A DNA stretch of 16,278 nucleotides. It comes from Campylobacteraceae bacterium. Its GTDB lineage: Bacteria; Campylobacterota; Campylobacteria; Campylobacterales; Sulfurovaceae. The translations under genes and the position numbers were made by a program. This document shows, in pieces, positions 6,638-13,154 of this stretch; the stretch's first letter is position 1; the number at the start of each line of letters is the position of its first letter. Location: NCBI GenBank assembly GCA_027030605.1, contig JALVEV010000030.1, positions 1 through 16,278 of the forward strand. Direction: 5' to 3'. Below the pieces are notes generated by a model. It did not search any database and was not told where the DNA came from. It saw only the letters and a list, made by a program, of their open reading frames with translations.

Positions 6638-7164
6638 TGAAAGAGACAATTATTGTTTTAGTTGTTGTTGATTTGATTATTGCTCTGTTACTCTATTTTC
6701 TTGGAGCAGAGCATTGGTTGGTTAACTCTCAAGTTGCTTTTATCTCTTCCTCTCTTGTTATGTTGGGTTCAATGCAATCATATAAAAATATGGTCAAGCA
6801 ACGTCTTGTAGGGGCGACCTCTGTGTCTGCCCAAGATGAACGTGATACAATAGATAAGCTTGAAGACCCCTATGATTTGTTTGATGATGAGAAAAAAGAG
6901 GACGAAGAGAAAACATTAGCTGAAGTTGTTAAAGAGGAGAGAGCTAATTTAAAGAAAAATCGTCGCTCTATTATTCAAACTACAAAAGATGCTAAACCTG
7001 CTTTCTCTTTTTATCGCTTAGGAGCTTATGCTCTATTGGTTTTAGGATTTTTTTATTTAAATAACAATCATTTATTAAAGCTTATACCCTATTTATCTTT
7101 TTTAATACTACCTATGATTATTATAGTAGTTATATTAATAAGAGAATTTGAGAAAAACTACTAA
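6637..7164 (+). CDS. Conserved-looking membrane protein, unknown function
   Basis: I do not recognise a named family. The 175-residue protein has two hydrophobic segments at the N-terminus (about 3-21 and 29-46), a central highly charged cytoplasmic-type region of about 75 residues rich in Asp, Glu and Lys (DDEKKEDEEK, then KEERANLKKNRR), and two C-terminal hydrophobic segments (about 125-142 and 148-170). It ends in a short charged tail. Its ATG overlaps the stop of the AtpZ-like gene by one base (TAATG), so the two are translated from one message and may act together at the membrane. Base use resembles its neighbours. Confidence 0.75.
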   Translation: MKETIIVLVVVDLIIALLLYFLGAEHWLVNSQVAFISSSLVMLGSMQSYKNMVKQRLVGATSVSAQDERDTIDKLEDPYDLFDDEKKEDEEKTLAEVVKEERANLKKNRRSIIQTTKDAKPAFSFYRLGAYALLVLGFFYLNNNHLLKLIPYLSFLILPMIIIVVILIREFEKNY

Positions 7165-7166
7165 AC

Positions 7167-7187
7167 CTTGATTGACATAGACTAAGA
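7167..7187 (+). promoter_or_regulatory. HAIR-like candidate HspR operator
   Basis: The HAIR consensus bound by HspR is CTTGAGT-N7-ACTCAAG. Here CTTGATT (7167-7173, six of seven matches) is followed by seven bases and ACTAAGA (7181-7187, four of seven). The site covers the -35 hexamer of the dnaJ-hspR promoter, where a repressor would act. The second arm is weak, so this is a candidate. Confidence 0.4.
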
Positions 7188-7201
7188 GTTTTTGATATAC
7201 T
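7172..7201 (+). promoter_or_regulatory. Sigma70 promoter of the dnaJ-hspR operon
   Basis: A perfect -35 TTGACA (7172-7177), an 18-base spacer and -10 TATACT (7196-7201). Transcription would start near 7208, leaving a leader of about 27 bases with AAGGA (7224-7228) before the ATG at 7235. It is one of the few promoters in the window with a consensus -35. Confidence 0.65.
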
Positions 7202-7234
7202 TCCTTTAAATATTTCTATTGACAAGGAAAGAGA

Positions 7235-8113
7235 ATGGCAAAAAGTTTATATGAAACTTTAGGTATAAGTGAAAATGCAAGTGCAGATGAGATTAAAAAA
7301 GCATATAGAAAATTAGCAAGAAAGTATCATCCTGATGTAAATAAAGATGATGAAGCGATTGAAAAATTTAAAGAGATTAATGCCGCATATGAGGTTCTTT
7401 CAGATAAGAAGAAGAAAGATGAGTATGATATGTATGGTGACCAAATTTTTGGTGGACAAAACTTCCATGATTTCGCTCAAAATCAAGCAGGTAATGTTGA
7501 CCTAGATGAACTGCTTAGAAATATCTTTGGTGGTGGTGCAGGATTTGGTGGTGGATTTGGTAGTTCAGCTCATGGTGGAGGTGCCGTTGACCTTGACCAA
7601 AGAACTACAATTACTATTCCTTTTGCAGTTTCAGTATTGGGTGGAAAACATCATGTCTCTATTAATGGTGAAAGTTTTGATATTAAAATACCAGCAGGTA
7701 TTAAGAGTGGCGAGACCTTAAGGGTTCGAGGTAAAGGTAATGTCGGTATGGGTGGACAACGAGGAGATTTACTTATAAAAGTAGAGGTAGCTCCTTCACC
7801 TACATTTGAGAGAAAAGGTGATGACCTTTATGCCACTATGGATGTACCATTAAAAGAGGCACTCTTTGGAGGAAAAGTTACTTTCGAGAGTCCTATTCAT
7901 GGAGAGATTACCATTAAAGTACCTCAAAATACTAAAAATGGACAAAAATTCAGAGTTAGAGGAAAAGGTGTTATTAATAGAAAAACAGCACTTCATGGAA
8001 ATCTTTACTTAACTGCAAATATAATATTGCCTAAGGTAGAAGAGTTAGATGAAGAGTTAGTAAAGATGTTGAAAGAGAAACTTCCATCTGGAGATACCAA
8101 TACAAAGGAGTAA
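7235..8113 (+). CDS. cbpA: DnaJ-family co-chaperone of the CbpA type
   Basis: A 292-residue Hsp40. The J domain (1-68) has YETLG at the start, the [14 protein letters not shown] helix pair and the HPD triad at 32-34 that stimulates DnaK. A Gly/Phe-rich linker (about 95-120) follows, and then two beta-sandwich client-binding domains (about 122-280) with repeated VRGKG turns. The zinc-finger CxxCxGxG repeats of classical DnaJ are absent, so this is a type II Hsp40 like CbpA, not the general DnaJ. It is followed three bases later by hspR, matching the cbpA-hspR order of H. pylori, where HspR represses the operon. Heat control is therefore likely and is supported by a HAIR-like motif at the promoter. 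Confidence 0.92.
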   Translation: MAKSLYETLGISENASADEIKKAYRKLARKYHPDVNKDDEAIEKFKEINAAYEVLSDKKKKDEYDMYGDQIFGGQNFHDFAQNQAGNVDLDELLRNIFGGGAGFGGGFGSSAHGGGAVDLDQRTTITIPFAVSVLGGKHHVSINGESFDIKIPAGIKSGETLRVRGKGNVGMGGQRGDLLIKVEVAPSPTFERKGDDLYATMDVPLKEALFGGKVTFESPIHGEITIKVPQNTKNGQKFRVRGKGVINRKTALHGNLYLTANIILPKVEELDEELVKMLKEKLPSGDTNTKE

Positions 8114-8116
8114 ACA

Positions 8117-8488
8117 ATGCATAGTTATGATGAACCAGTTTATCTTATATCGGTAGTAGCAAGTATTTTAGATATACATCCGCAAACACTAAGACAGTAT
8201 GAAAAAGAGGGTTTAATAGAGCCTTCAAGAACACAAGGACGTATGCGACTATACTCTCAAAGAGATATTGACAAAATTAAATTTGTATTACAATTAACAC
8301 GTAAAATGGGTATTAATCTTGCAGGAGTAGATGTTATCTTGAAACTAAAAGAGCAGATGGATATCATGAGCAACGAGATTAAAGAGTTACGTGAAGAGTT
8401 AAGTAAGGTTAATAAGAATGGTTTAGTTCCTACTCATAAAGCCGTTGTAACAACAGGAAATTATGATATTGTAATTTTTAAAGATTAA
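8117..8488 (+). CDS. hspR: Heat-shock repressor HspR (MerR family)
   Basis: A 123-residue MerR-type regulator. The winged helix spans about residues 5-75, with HPQTLRQYEKEGLI as the recognition helix and turn, and RMRLYSQRDI as the wing. A GINLAGV segment (76-82), typical of HspR, leads into a leucine-rich coiled coil (about 83-108) for dimerisation. The short C-terminal tail is unlike metal-sensing MerR proteins and has no cysteines. HspR represses chaperone genes at normal temperature, often helped by a chaperone. It is co-transcribed with the dnaJ-like gene upstream (AAGGAG at 8105-8110), suggesting autoregulation. The stop lies within a hairpin shared with the end of degQ. Confidence 0.93.
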   Translation: MHSYDEPVYLISVVASILDIHPQTLRQYEKEGLIEPSRTQGRMRLYSQRDIDKIKFVLQLTRKMGINLAGVDVILKLKEQMDIMSNEIKELREELSKVNKNGLVPTHKAVVTTGNYDIVIFKD

Positions 8489-8515
8489 ATAGGGTCGATT
8501 TTCGACCGCTATTTA
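8486..8515. terminator. Bidirectional terminator between hspR and degQ
   Basis: A strong hairpin: AAATAG plus GGTCGA on the left (8487-8498), loop TTT (8499-8501), and TCGACC plus CTATTT on the right, with a single-base bulge at G8508. It covers the stop codons of both convergent genes. The 12-bp stem is G/C-rich at its top, so it would work from either side. Confidence 0.75.
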
Positions 8516-9912
8516 GTTACAAGAAGTAAAATAAACCCTCCCCGATTAACATAAACTCGTTTTGTTCTTCCCTTATAGAGGTTAAATGCCTCTTGCGCAT
8601 CTTTAAGATTTTCTATCTTTCTATCTTCAATCTGAATGAGTATATCTCCAGCCATAAAACCACTCATATCTGCTTGGCTACGCTCTAAGACACCCTCTAT
8701 AAAGACCCCTTTTGTACCTTGAGGAATATTGAACTCTCTTTTAGTCTTGTCTGTCAACTCACTAAGTCTTAGTCCATCAGTTTCAATATATTTTCCAGAG
8801 AGTGTTCTTTGCCCATTTAGGTTATTGAGTGTAAGTGTTTTGGTTAACTCTTTTTTATCTCTTTCTATGCCAACAGTAATAACATCATTAGGGTTTAATG
8901 AGGTGATAAGACGTTGTAGTTCACTTGGATTTTTGACAGCTATCCCATTAACTGAGAATATTAAATCACCACGTTGTAGTTGAGCTTTTTGTGCAGGAGA
9001 ACCCTCTTGTACATCGGTAACAATAGCACCATTTTGTCGCACATAAAGCTTTTTTAGTGGTCCAGTTATTTTAGAGATATTTACTCCCATATATCCACGA
9101 TTTACTTTACCATCTTTTATTAGTTTTGAGACAACATTTCTAACCATGTCTATAGGAATACTAAAACCAATTCCATGATTACCCCCTGTTTCAGAGATAA
9201 TCGCAGCATTAATACCAATTAAAGCTCCACGAGAGTCAATTAAAGCTCCCCCAGAGTTTCCAGGGTTAATCGAAGCATCAGTCTGAATATAGTGTTCATA
9301 TTTATTAATACCCACATGGTCTTTATTGAGTGCAGAGATAATACCTTGTGTTACAGTTTGCCCAACACCAAAAGGGTTTCCAATAGCAAAAACAACATCA
9401 CCTAATTCTAAATCTTCTATATGACCTAATTTAATAGCTTCTAAATCTTTTGCATCAATTTTAATAACAGCTAAATCACTATCTTTATCTGCTCCAATTA
9501 CTTTTGCTGTATAGACCTTGTCTGAGCCATTAATAGTTACTGAAATCTCATCAGCTTCTGCAATAACATGATTGTTGGTTACAATATATCCATCTTTTGA
9601 GACAATTACTCCAGAACCTAAAGCATTGTCACGTTTTTGTGGTGTCTGTTGAGGAAGATTTCGGTGTCCAAAAAACTCTTGAAAGAATGGGTCATTGTAG
9701 AGTCTATTGTTTTGTTGATTAGCGACAATGGTTTTTGTAGCAATATTTACTACTGATTTCATAGCATCTTTAATTGTACTATTAAAAGATAAAATTTCGT
9801 TTTTACCATTAGGAAGTCGATGTTTTGGATTTTTAGGAGCATTTTTAAACTCAATCGTATTAGCTAAAAGAGAAGCTGAAAGAAGAGTTGAGAGTAATAA
9901 AATTTTATACAT
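8509..9912 (-). CDS. degQ: Periplasmic serine protease DegQ/HtrA
   Basis: Degrades and may refold misfolded envelope proteins. At 467 residues it has the usual Deg length and order: signal peptide (1-17, ending LLAN), a trypsin-like domain (about 45-250) with the triad His115 (TNNHVI), Asp146 (DSDLAVI) and Ser220 (NPGNSGGAL), then two PDZ domains (about 265-350 and 370-462). The N-terminal insert with NDPFFQEFF is the LA-loop region. It has AAGG about 8 bases before the ATG. Upstream lies a 224-base gap with a hairpin and anti-Shine-Dalgarno-like tracts on its own strand, so leader-based control is possible. I cannot separate DegQ from DegP or HtrA by sequence alone. It converges on the heat-shock pair. 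Confidence 0.95.
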   Translation of the reverse strand: MYKILLLSTLLSASLLANTIEFKNAPKNPKHRLPNGKNEILSFNSTIKDAMKSVVNIATKTIVANQQNNRLYNDPFFQEFFGHRNLPQQTPQKRDNALGSGVIVSKDGYIVTNNHVIAEADEISVTINGSDKVYTAKVIGADKDSDLAVIKIDAKDLEAIKLGHIEDLELGDVVFAIGNPFGVGQTVTQGIISALNKDHVGINKYEHYIQTDASINPGNSGGALIDSRGALIGINAAIISETGGNHGIGFSIPIDMVRNVVSKLIKDGKVNRGYMGVNISKITGPLKKLYVRQNGAIVTDVQEGSPAQKAQLQRGDLIFSVNGIAVKNPSELQRLITSLNPNDVITVGIERDKKELTKTLTLNNLNGQRTLSGKYIETDGLRLSELTDKTKREFNIPQGTKGVFIEGVLERSQADMSGFMAGDILIQIEDRKIENLKDAQEAFNLYKGRTKRVYVNRGGFILLLVTK

Positions 9913-9993
9913 TAGATATGCCTTTTCAATTTTGGTTTACTGAAAGGGCTATTAATAAAGTTGACAAAGTAAAAGGAGGGAGAAAAGGAGGGT

Positions 9994-10053
9994 ATGCTAA
10001 CTCTATTAATAGTTTTAGTATCTAAAAAGAACAAAGGAGGAAAAACTTTTTAG
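9994..10053 (+). CDS. Possible 19-residue hydrophobic leader or toxin-like peptide
   Basis: A mini-ORF antisense to the putative degQ leader. It encodes a hydrophobic start (MLTLLIVLV) followed by a basic tail (KKNKGGKTF). Two strong AGGAGGG purine runs precede it (9974-9980 and 9987-9992), but the nearer lies only two bases from the ATG and the farther 13, so ribosome spacing is poor. Its 3' half lies in the inverted repeat at 10018-10057. It resembles in style the small hydrophobic type I toxins known in this phylum, but chance is a real alternative. Confidence 0.2.
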   Translation: MLTLLIVLVSKKNKGGKTF

Positions 10054-10057
10054 ATAC
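10018..10057. repeat. 12-bp perfect inverted repeat with a Shine-Dalgarno/anti-Shine-Dalgarno loop
   Basis: Arms GTATCTAAAAAG (10018-10029) and CTTTTTAGATAC (10046-10057) are perfect complements around a 16-base loop. On the degQ strand the loop reads CCTCCTTT in its middle, the same as the 3' end of 16S rRNA; on the plus strand it reads AAAGGAGG. No T-run follows the stem in either direction, so it does not look like an intrinsic terminator of kdsB. Confidence 0.7.
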
Positions 10058-10073
10058 GTCTTTCATAAAATTA

Positions 10074-10079
10074 ATTATA
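10074..10079 (-). promoter_or_regulatory. Possible -10 element of degQ
   Basis: TATAAT on the minus strand. It would start a message near 10067 and give degQ a leader of about 155 bases holding the inverted repeat. No good -35 at 17 bases; a TTGTCT (10100-10105) is 20 bases away. Confidence 0.35.
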
Positions 10080-10136
10080 AGATAATTTGATAAACAGATA
10101 GACAACAAAAGGTTAATATATTATTAATAGCTTAAG

Positions 10137-10862
10137 TTAGTTAGCTATATGATAAAGCTTGAGAGCATGTTCTAAATCTTCAATAGTATCTATACCAAAG
10201 CTTTTTGTCTCAACTTTAACCATTGCAATTTGATAGTCATGATATAACGCACGTAACTGTTCTAACTTCTCAATCTCTTCAAGAGGAGCAGGTTCTAAGT
10301 TACAAAAGGTCTCTAATGATTTTTTAGTAAAACCATAGATACCTAAATGTCCTTTATAGTCATTAAAATGGTGGTCACGAGGATGAGGGATTTTCGAGCG
10401 TGAGAAGTAGAGGGCTAGTTCATTGTTACTTGTAACTACCTTGACAATATTTGGATCATCAGCTTCAGGATTAGTTATCATTTTATAACAAGAATTCATT
10501 ATAATAGATTTGTTTTTCTTATTTTTTACAGTTAAGTCAAAAATAGCTTTTACCACCTTCTCTTCTATAAAAGGTTCATCTCCTTGAACATTAATAATGA
10601 CTTCATCGTCAGAGAGTCCAAGTTTTTTTGTGGCTTCAAAAACTCTATCGGTTCCAGAGTTGTGAGTAGATGAGGTTATAATAGCTTCTATATTATATTT
10701 TTTTGCAATCTCTACAACCTCTTGTGAATCAGTAGCAATAGCAACGCTATCAATATTACTAACAGCCTGAGCCGTTCTAATAACCATTGGTGTCCCTCCT
10801 ATATCTGCTAAAACTTTATTAGGAAAACGAGAAGAACCAATACGTGCAGGAATAACAATCAT
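10137..10862 (-). CDS. kdsB: CMP-Kdo synthetase (3-deoxy-manno-octulosonate cytidylyltransferase)
   Basis: Activates Kdo with CTP so that it can be added to lipid A in lipopolysaccharide synthesis; cytoplasmic. The 241-residue protein is full length. It opens with the nucleotide-binding signature MIVIPARIGSSRFPNK (1-16), then IGGTPMVIRT (22-31), AIATDS (41-47 region), GTDRVFEA (69-76), the metal-binding NVQGDEPFI (90-98), and a C-terminal GIDTIEDLEHAL segment near 222-235. This order fits KdsB. The ATG at 10862 follows a weak GTGAG site. It runs in the same direction as degQ but is separated by 224 bases. An extended -10 lies just upstream, next to a perfect dyad. Confidence 0.95.
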   Translation of the reverse strand: MIVIPARIGSSRFPNKVLADIGGTPMVIRTAQAVSNIDSVAIATDSQEVVEIAKKYNIEAIITSSTHNSGTDRVFEATKKLGLSDDEVIINVQGDEPFIEEKVVKAIFDLTVKNKKNKSIIMNSCYKMITNPEADDPNIVKVVTSNNELALYFSRSKIPHPRDHHFNDYKGHLGIYGFTKKSLETFCNLEPAPLEEIEKLEQLRALYHDYQIAMVKVETKSFGIDTIEDLEHALKLYHIAN

Positions 10863-10890
10863 CTATGACTCACTTTAAATTTTTTGAGCT

Positions 10891-10899
10891 ATTCTATCA
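10891..10899 (-). promoter_or_regulatory. Extended -10 promoter of kdsB
   Basis: The minus strand reads TGATAGAAT, the same TGnTAGAAT form as before fabD. The -10 hexamer (10891-10896) is 28 bases from the ATG. The dyad at 10913-10933 covers the region where a -35 would be. Confidence 0.5.
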
Positions 10900-10912
10900 T
10901 ATATCAATTGTT

Positions 10913-10933
10913 TAAATCGTTAAAAACGATTTA
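10913..10933. promoter_or_regulatory. Perfect dyad, candidate operator between kdsB and fadL-like gene
   Basis: Arms TAAATCGT (10913-10920) and ACGATTTA (10926-10933) are perfect complements with a 5-base centre (TAAAA). Position fits a regulator site over the kdsB -35 region and about 60 bases upstream of the fadL-like -10. It has no T-run, and lies before both genes, so it is unlikely to be a terminator. Confidence 0.45.
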
Positions 10934-10991
10934 GGTTATTAAAATTTTAATAAATAATTCATAAAAATGATATTTTTTAATATTGTTCATG

Positions 10992-10997
10992 TATAAT
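10992..10997 (+). promoter_or_regulatory. -10 element of the fadL-like gene
   Basis: A perfect TATAAT preceded directly by TG. Transcription would start near 11004, with AAAGGA (11016-11021) eight bases before the ATG at 11030. Confidence 0.5.
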
Positions 10998-11029
10998 ATA
11001 TTATATTTATTAATCAAAGGAACAATATT

Positions 11030-12280
11030 ATGAAAAAAATTATTTTACTTTCGACAATGGCTTCGTCACTATTGTTGGCAACAAATGGAGACAATCTTAT
11101 TGGTGTTGGGACAAAGTCTAGAGGTATGGGTGGAGCAGGTATTGCAGTGAGTCATTGTGCTGAATCAACGCTAAGTAACCCTGCATTAATTACTTGTACA
11201 AAAGGTACTTCAATCTCTTTTGGTGGTACTATATTTATGCCTGATATGTCTGCAAAGATGGGACAAGCTTCTTCTCATAATAGTGATGCAGATATGAATA
11301 TTATTCCAGGTGTTGCTATCTCTCATAAACTTAATGAAAATTGGTATGTAGGTATTGGTATGTGGGGAACAGCAGGAATGGGGGTAGATTATCGTGATGC
11401 AAAACAGACCCCAACAGATTCAGGCAATATGCATATGGTAAGTAATTTACAATTAATGCAGTTTGCTCCATCTATTGCTTATAGTACAGGTACATTTGGT
11501 GTGGCAGTAACACCTGTTATTCAATATGGTGCATTGGACATAAACTATCAAGGTTTTGATGGTAAAAATATTGGAGATGGTGTTGCACAAGATTTAGGTT
11601 ATGGTGTTAACTTGGGGAGTTATTATGATTTTTCAAATGGTGTAACCTTAGGTGCTGTTTATAAATCGAAAATTGATATGGAGTATAAAAATCAACTCTC
11701 AACTGCAACTCAACCTTTTGTAGATTTTGGTATTTTTCCTCAAGCAATGGGAAATCACCTAGAACAACCTGCCCAACTTGGTGTAGGTATTGGGTATGAA
11801 GTCGATAAACATACCTTAGCTTTTGATTATAAACAAATTAAATGGTCAGATGCAAAAGGCTATAAAGACTTTGGTTGGGAAAATCAAGATGTGTACGCTT
11901 TAGGTTACCAGTACAAAGAGGATAAATGGAGATTGAGATTAGGATATAATTATGCTAAACAACCTATTGGTGAAGCACCTAGTGGACCTGCTGTAATTCC
12001 TGCAGGAAGCTATGCACAAGCAGGAGGAAATGCTTTAAATCTTTTCAATCTTTTAGGTTTCCCTGCTACATCTGAAAAGCACTATACTTTAGGTGGTGGC
12101 TATGAGTTTTCAGATAACTTTTATGTAGATATGGCTTATGTTTATGCACCTAAGACTACTACTACAATGAAGACAATTGTTGGTCTAAATCCTGAAAATG
12201 GAGAGATGTATACAGGAGACTCAAGTGTTGACCACTCTGAATCTAGTCTCTCTTTCCAACTCTCTTATAGATTCTTTTAA
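11030..12280 (+). CDS. OmpP1/FadL-family outer membrane channel
   Basis: A 416-residue outer-membrane beta-barrel of the OmpP1/FadL/TodX family, which takes up long-chain fatty acids or other hydrophobic compounds such as aromatic hydrocarbons. It has a signal peptide (1-17, ending LLLA), the family's plug-region opening GVGTKSRGMGGAGIA (25-39), and SNPALI (49-54), the equivalent of the NPAGLA motif. Alternating aromatic strands follow, and it ends with LSYRFF, the C-terminal aromatic residue used for barrel assembly. Two cysteines (43 and 56) might form a plug disulfide. It is a single-gene unit: its own promoter, and a 13-bp hairpin after the stop. The substrate cannot be read from sequence; no fatty acid degradation gene is nearby. 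Confidence 0.9.
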   Translation: MKKIILLSTMASSLLLATNGDNLIGVGTKSRGMGGAGIAVSHCAESTLSNPALITCTKGTSISFGGTIFMPDMSAKMGQASSHNSDADMNIIPGVAISHKLNENWYVGIGMWGTAGMGVDYRDAKQTPTDSGNMHMVSNLQLMQFAPSIAYSTGTFGVAVTPVIQYGALDINYQGFDGKNIGDGVAQDLGYGVNLGSYYDFSNGVTLGAVYKSKIDMEYKNQLSTATQPFVDFGIFPQAMGNHLEQPAQLGVGIGYEVDKHTLAFDYKQIKWSDAKGYKDFGWENQDVYALGYQYKEDKWRLRLGYNYAKQPIGEAPSGPAVIPAGSYAQAGGNALNLFNLLGFPATSEKHYTLGGGYEFSDNFYVDMAYVYAPKTTTTMKTIVGLNPENGEMYTGDSSVDHSESSLSFQLSYRFF

Positions 12281-12294
12281 TTAAAAAAATCTTA

Positions 12295-12323
12295 AATTAT
12301 CATAGACTTTGTCTATGATAATT
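12295..12323. terminator. Strong hairpin after the fadL-like gene
   Basis: A perfect 13-bp stem AATTATCATAGAC (12295-12307) and GTCTATGATAATT (12311-12323) around a TTT loop. It lies 14 bases after the stop. The downstream T-content is modest on the plus strand, but the hairpin is the best terminator-like structure for this gene. Confidence 0.7.
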
Positions 12324-12368
12324 CTATTCATTAAACTCTTTAACCCTCTATCTATTATTACTTTATAA

Positions 12369-12377
12369 TGTTATAAT
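12369..12377 (+). promoter_or_regulatory. Extended -10 promoter of the TauE/SafE gene
   Basis: TGTTATAAT is an exact extended -10; a second TATAAT overlaps upstream (12364-12369). Transcription would begin near 12384, with AGGAG (12391-12395) eight bases before the ATG at 12404. Confidence 0.55.
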
Positions 12378-12403
12378 TCCTCTTTATTTTAGGAGCTTTA
12401 TAG

Positions 12404-13144
12404 ATGGAAATTATATTAGTTTTAGTTGGTATTTTAGTCGGGACACTCTCAGGTTTTTTTGGCATTGGTGGAGGAATGATTCTTATCCCTATACTTATGC
12501 TACTTGGCATTGACATCAAAACAGCCATAGGTATCTCCATTGTTCAGATGGTCTTCTCTTCATTTTATGGCTCCTATCTCAATCATAAAAAAGGTTCACT
12601 TATTTTAGGTGAAGGAGTTTGGGTTGGAGTAGGTGGTTTTGTTGGAGGAGCTATAGGTGCTTACGCCTCTGATTTAGTACCAGAGAGAATTTTACAGTAT
12701 CTCTTTTTAGGGCTTCTCTTTTTTGCTCTATATCGACTCTTCTCTTCAAAAGTTTCAGATAGTGGAGAAGTGAAAACATTGAGTTCTGTAGTACTTTTTA
12801 TAGTGGGTTTTATTATAGGTATTTTTGCTATCTCATTGGGAGTAGGAGGTTCTATTTTATTAACACCTATTTTAGCAGGTTTTTTACACTATCCTATTAA
12901 AAAAGCTGTCTCGGCAGGACTCTTTTTTGTTGCCTTTTCATCAGTTGCAGGTCTATTTATGAAACTCTCTACAGGAACTATTGACTTAGAAAAGGGATTC
13001 TATGTTGCTTTTGCTTCATTACTAGGGGTATTTATGGGTATTTGGCTTAAAGAGAAAGTCTCCTCAAAACAACATAAACTCTACCTACTCATTATGTACG
13101 CAGTAGCACTCTTAATTTTAATCAAAAAAATGTTTCTAGGATAA
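12404..13144 (+). CDS. TauE/SafE-family membrane permease
   Basis: A 246-residue polytopic inner-membrane protein with about eight helices in two repeats. Each repeat begins with the family's glycine motif: GFFGIGGGMILIPIL (17-31) and ISLGVGGSILLTPIL (about 142-156). The TauE/SafE (DUF81) family is associated with export or uptake of sulfur-containing anions such as sulfite, sulfoacetate or sulfide-related compounds, but the range is wide. That would suit a sulfur-oxidising campylobacterote, but no sulfur gene is seen here, so the substrate is unknown. The ATG is well supported by AGGAG. uvrA starts 10 bases after the stop, so the two may be co-transcribed. Confidence 0.9.
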   Translation: MEIILVLVGILVGTLSGFFGIGGGMILIPILMLLGIDIKTAIGISIVQMVFSSFYGSYLNHKKGSLILGEGVWVGVGGFVGGAIGAYASDLVPERILQYLFLGLLFFALYRLFSSKVSDSGEVKTLSSVVLFIVGFIIGIFAISLGVGGSILLTPILAGFLHYPIKKAVSAGLFFVAFSSVAGLFMKLSTGTIDLEKGFYVAFASLLGVFMGIWLKEKVSSKQHKLYLLIMYAVALLILIKKMFLG

Positions 13145-13154
13145 TACAATAGAT

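Noticed and set aside
7506..7721. Second open frame inside the dnaJ-like gene
   Set aside because: Low-complexity Val/Leu translation caused by Gly-rich codons read in another frame; the CbpA frame is certain.
10018..10057. Inverted repeat read as the kdsB terminator
   Set aside because: It lies 80 bases after the kdsB stop, has a large 16-base loop, and no T-run follows on the minus strand.
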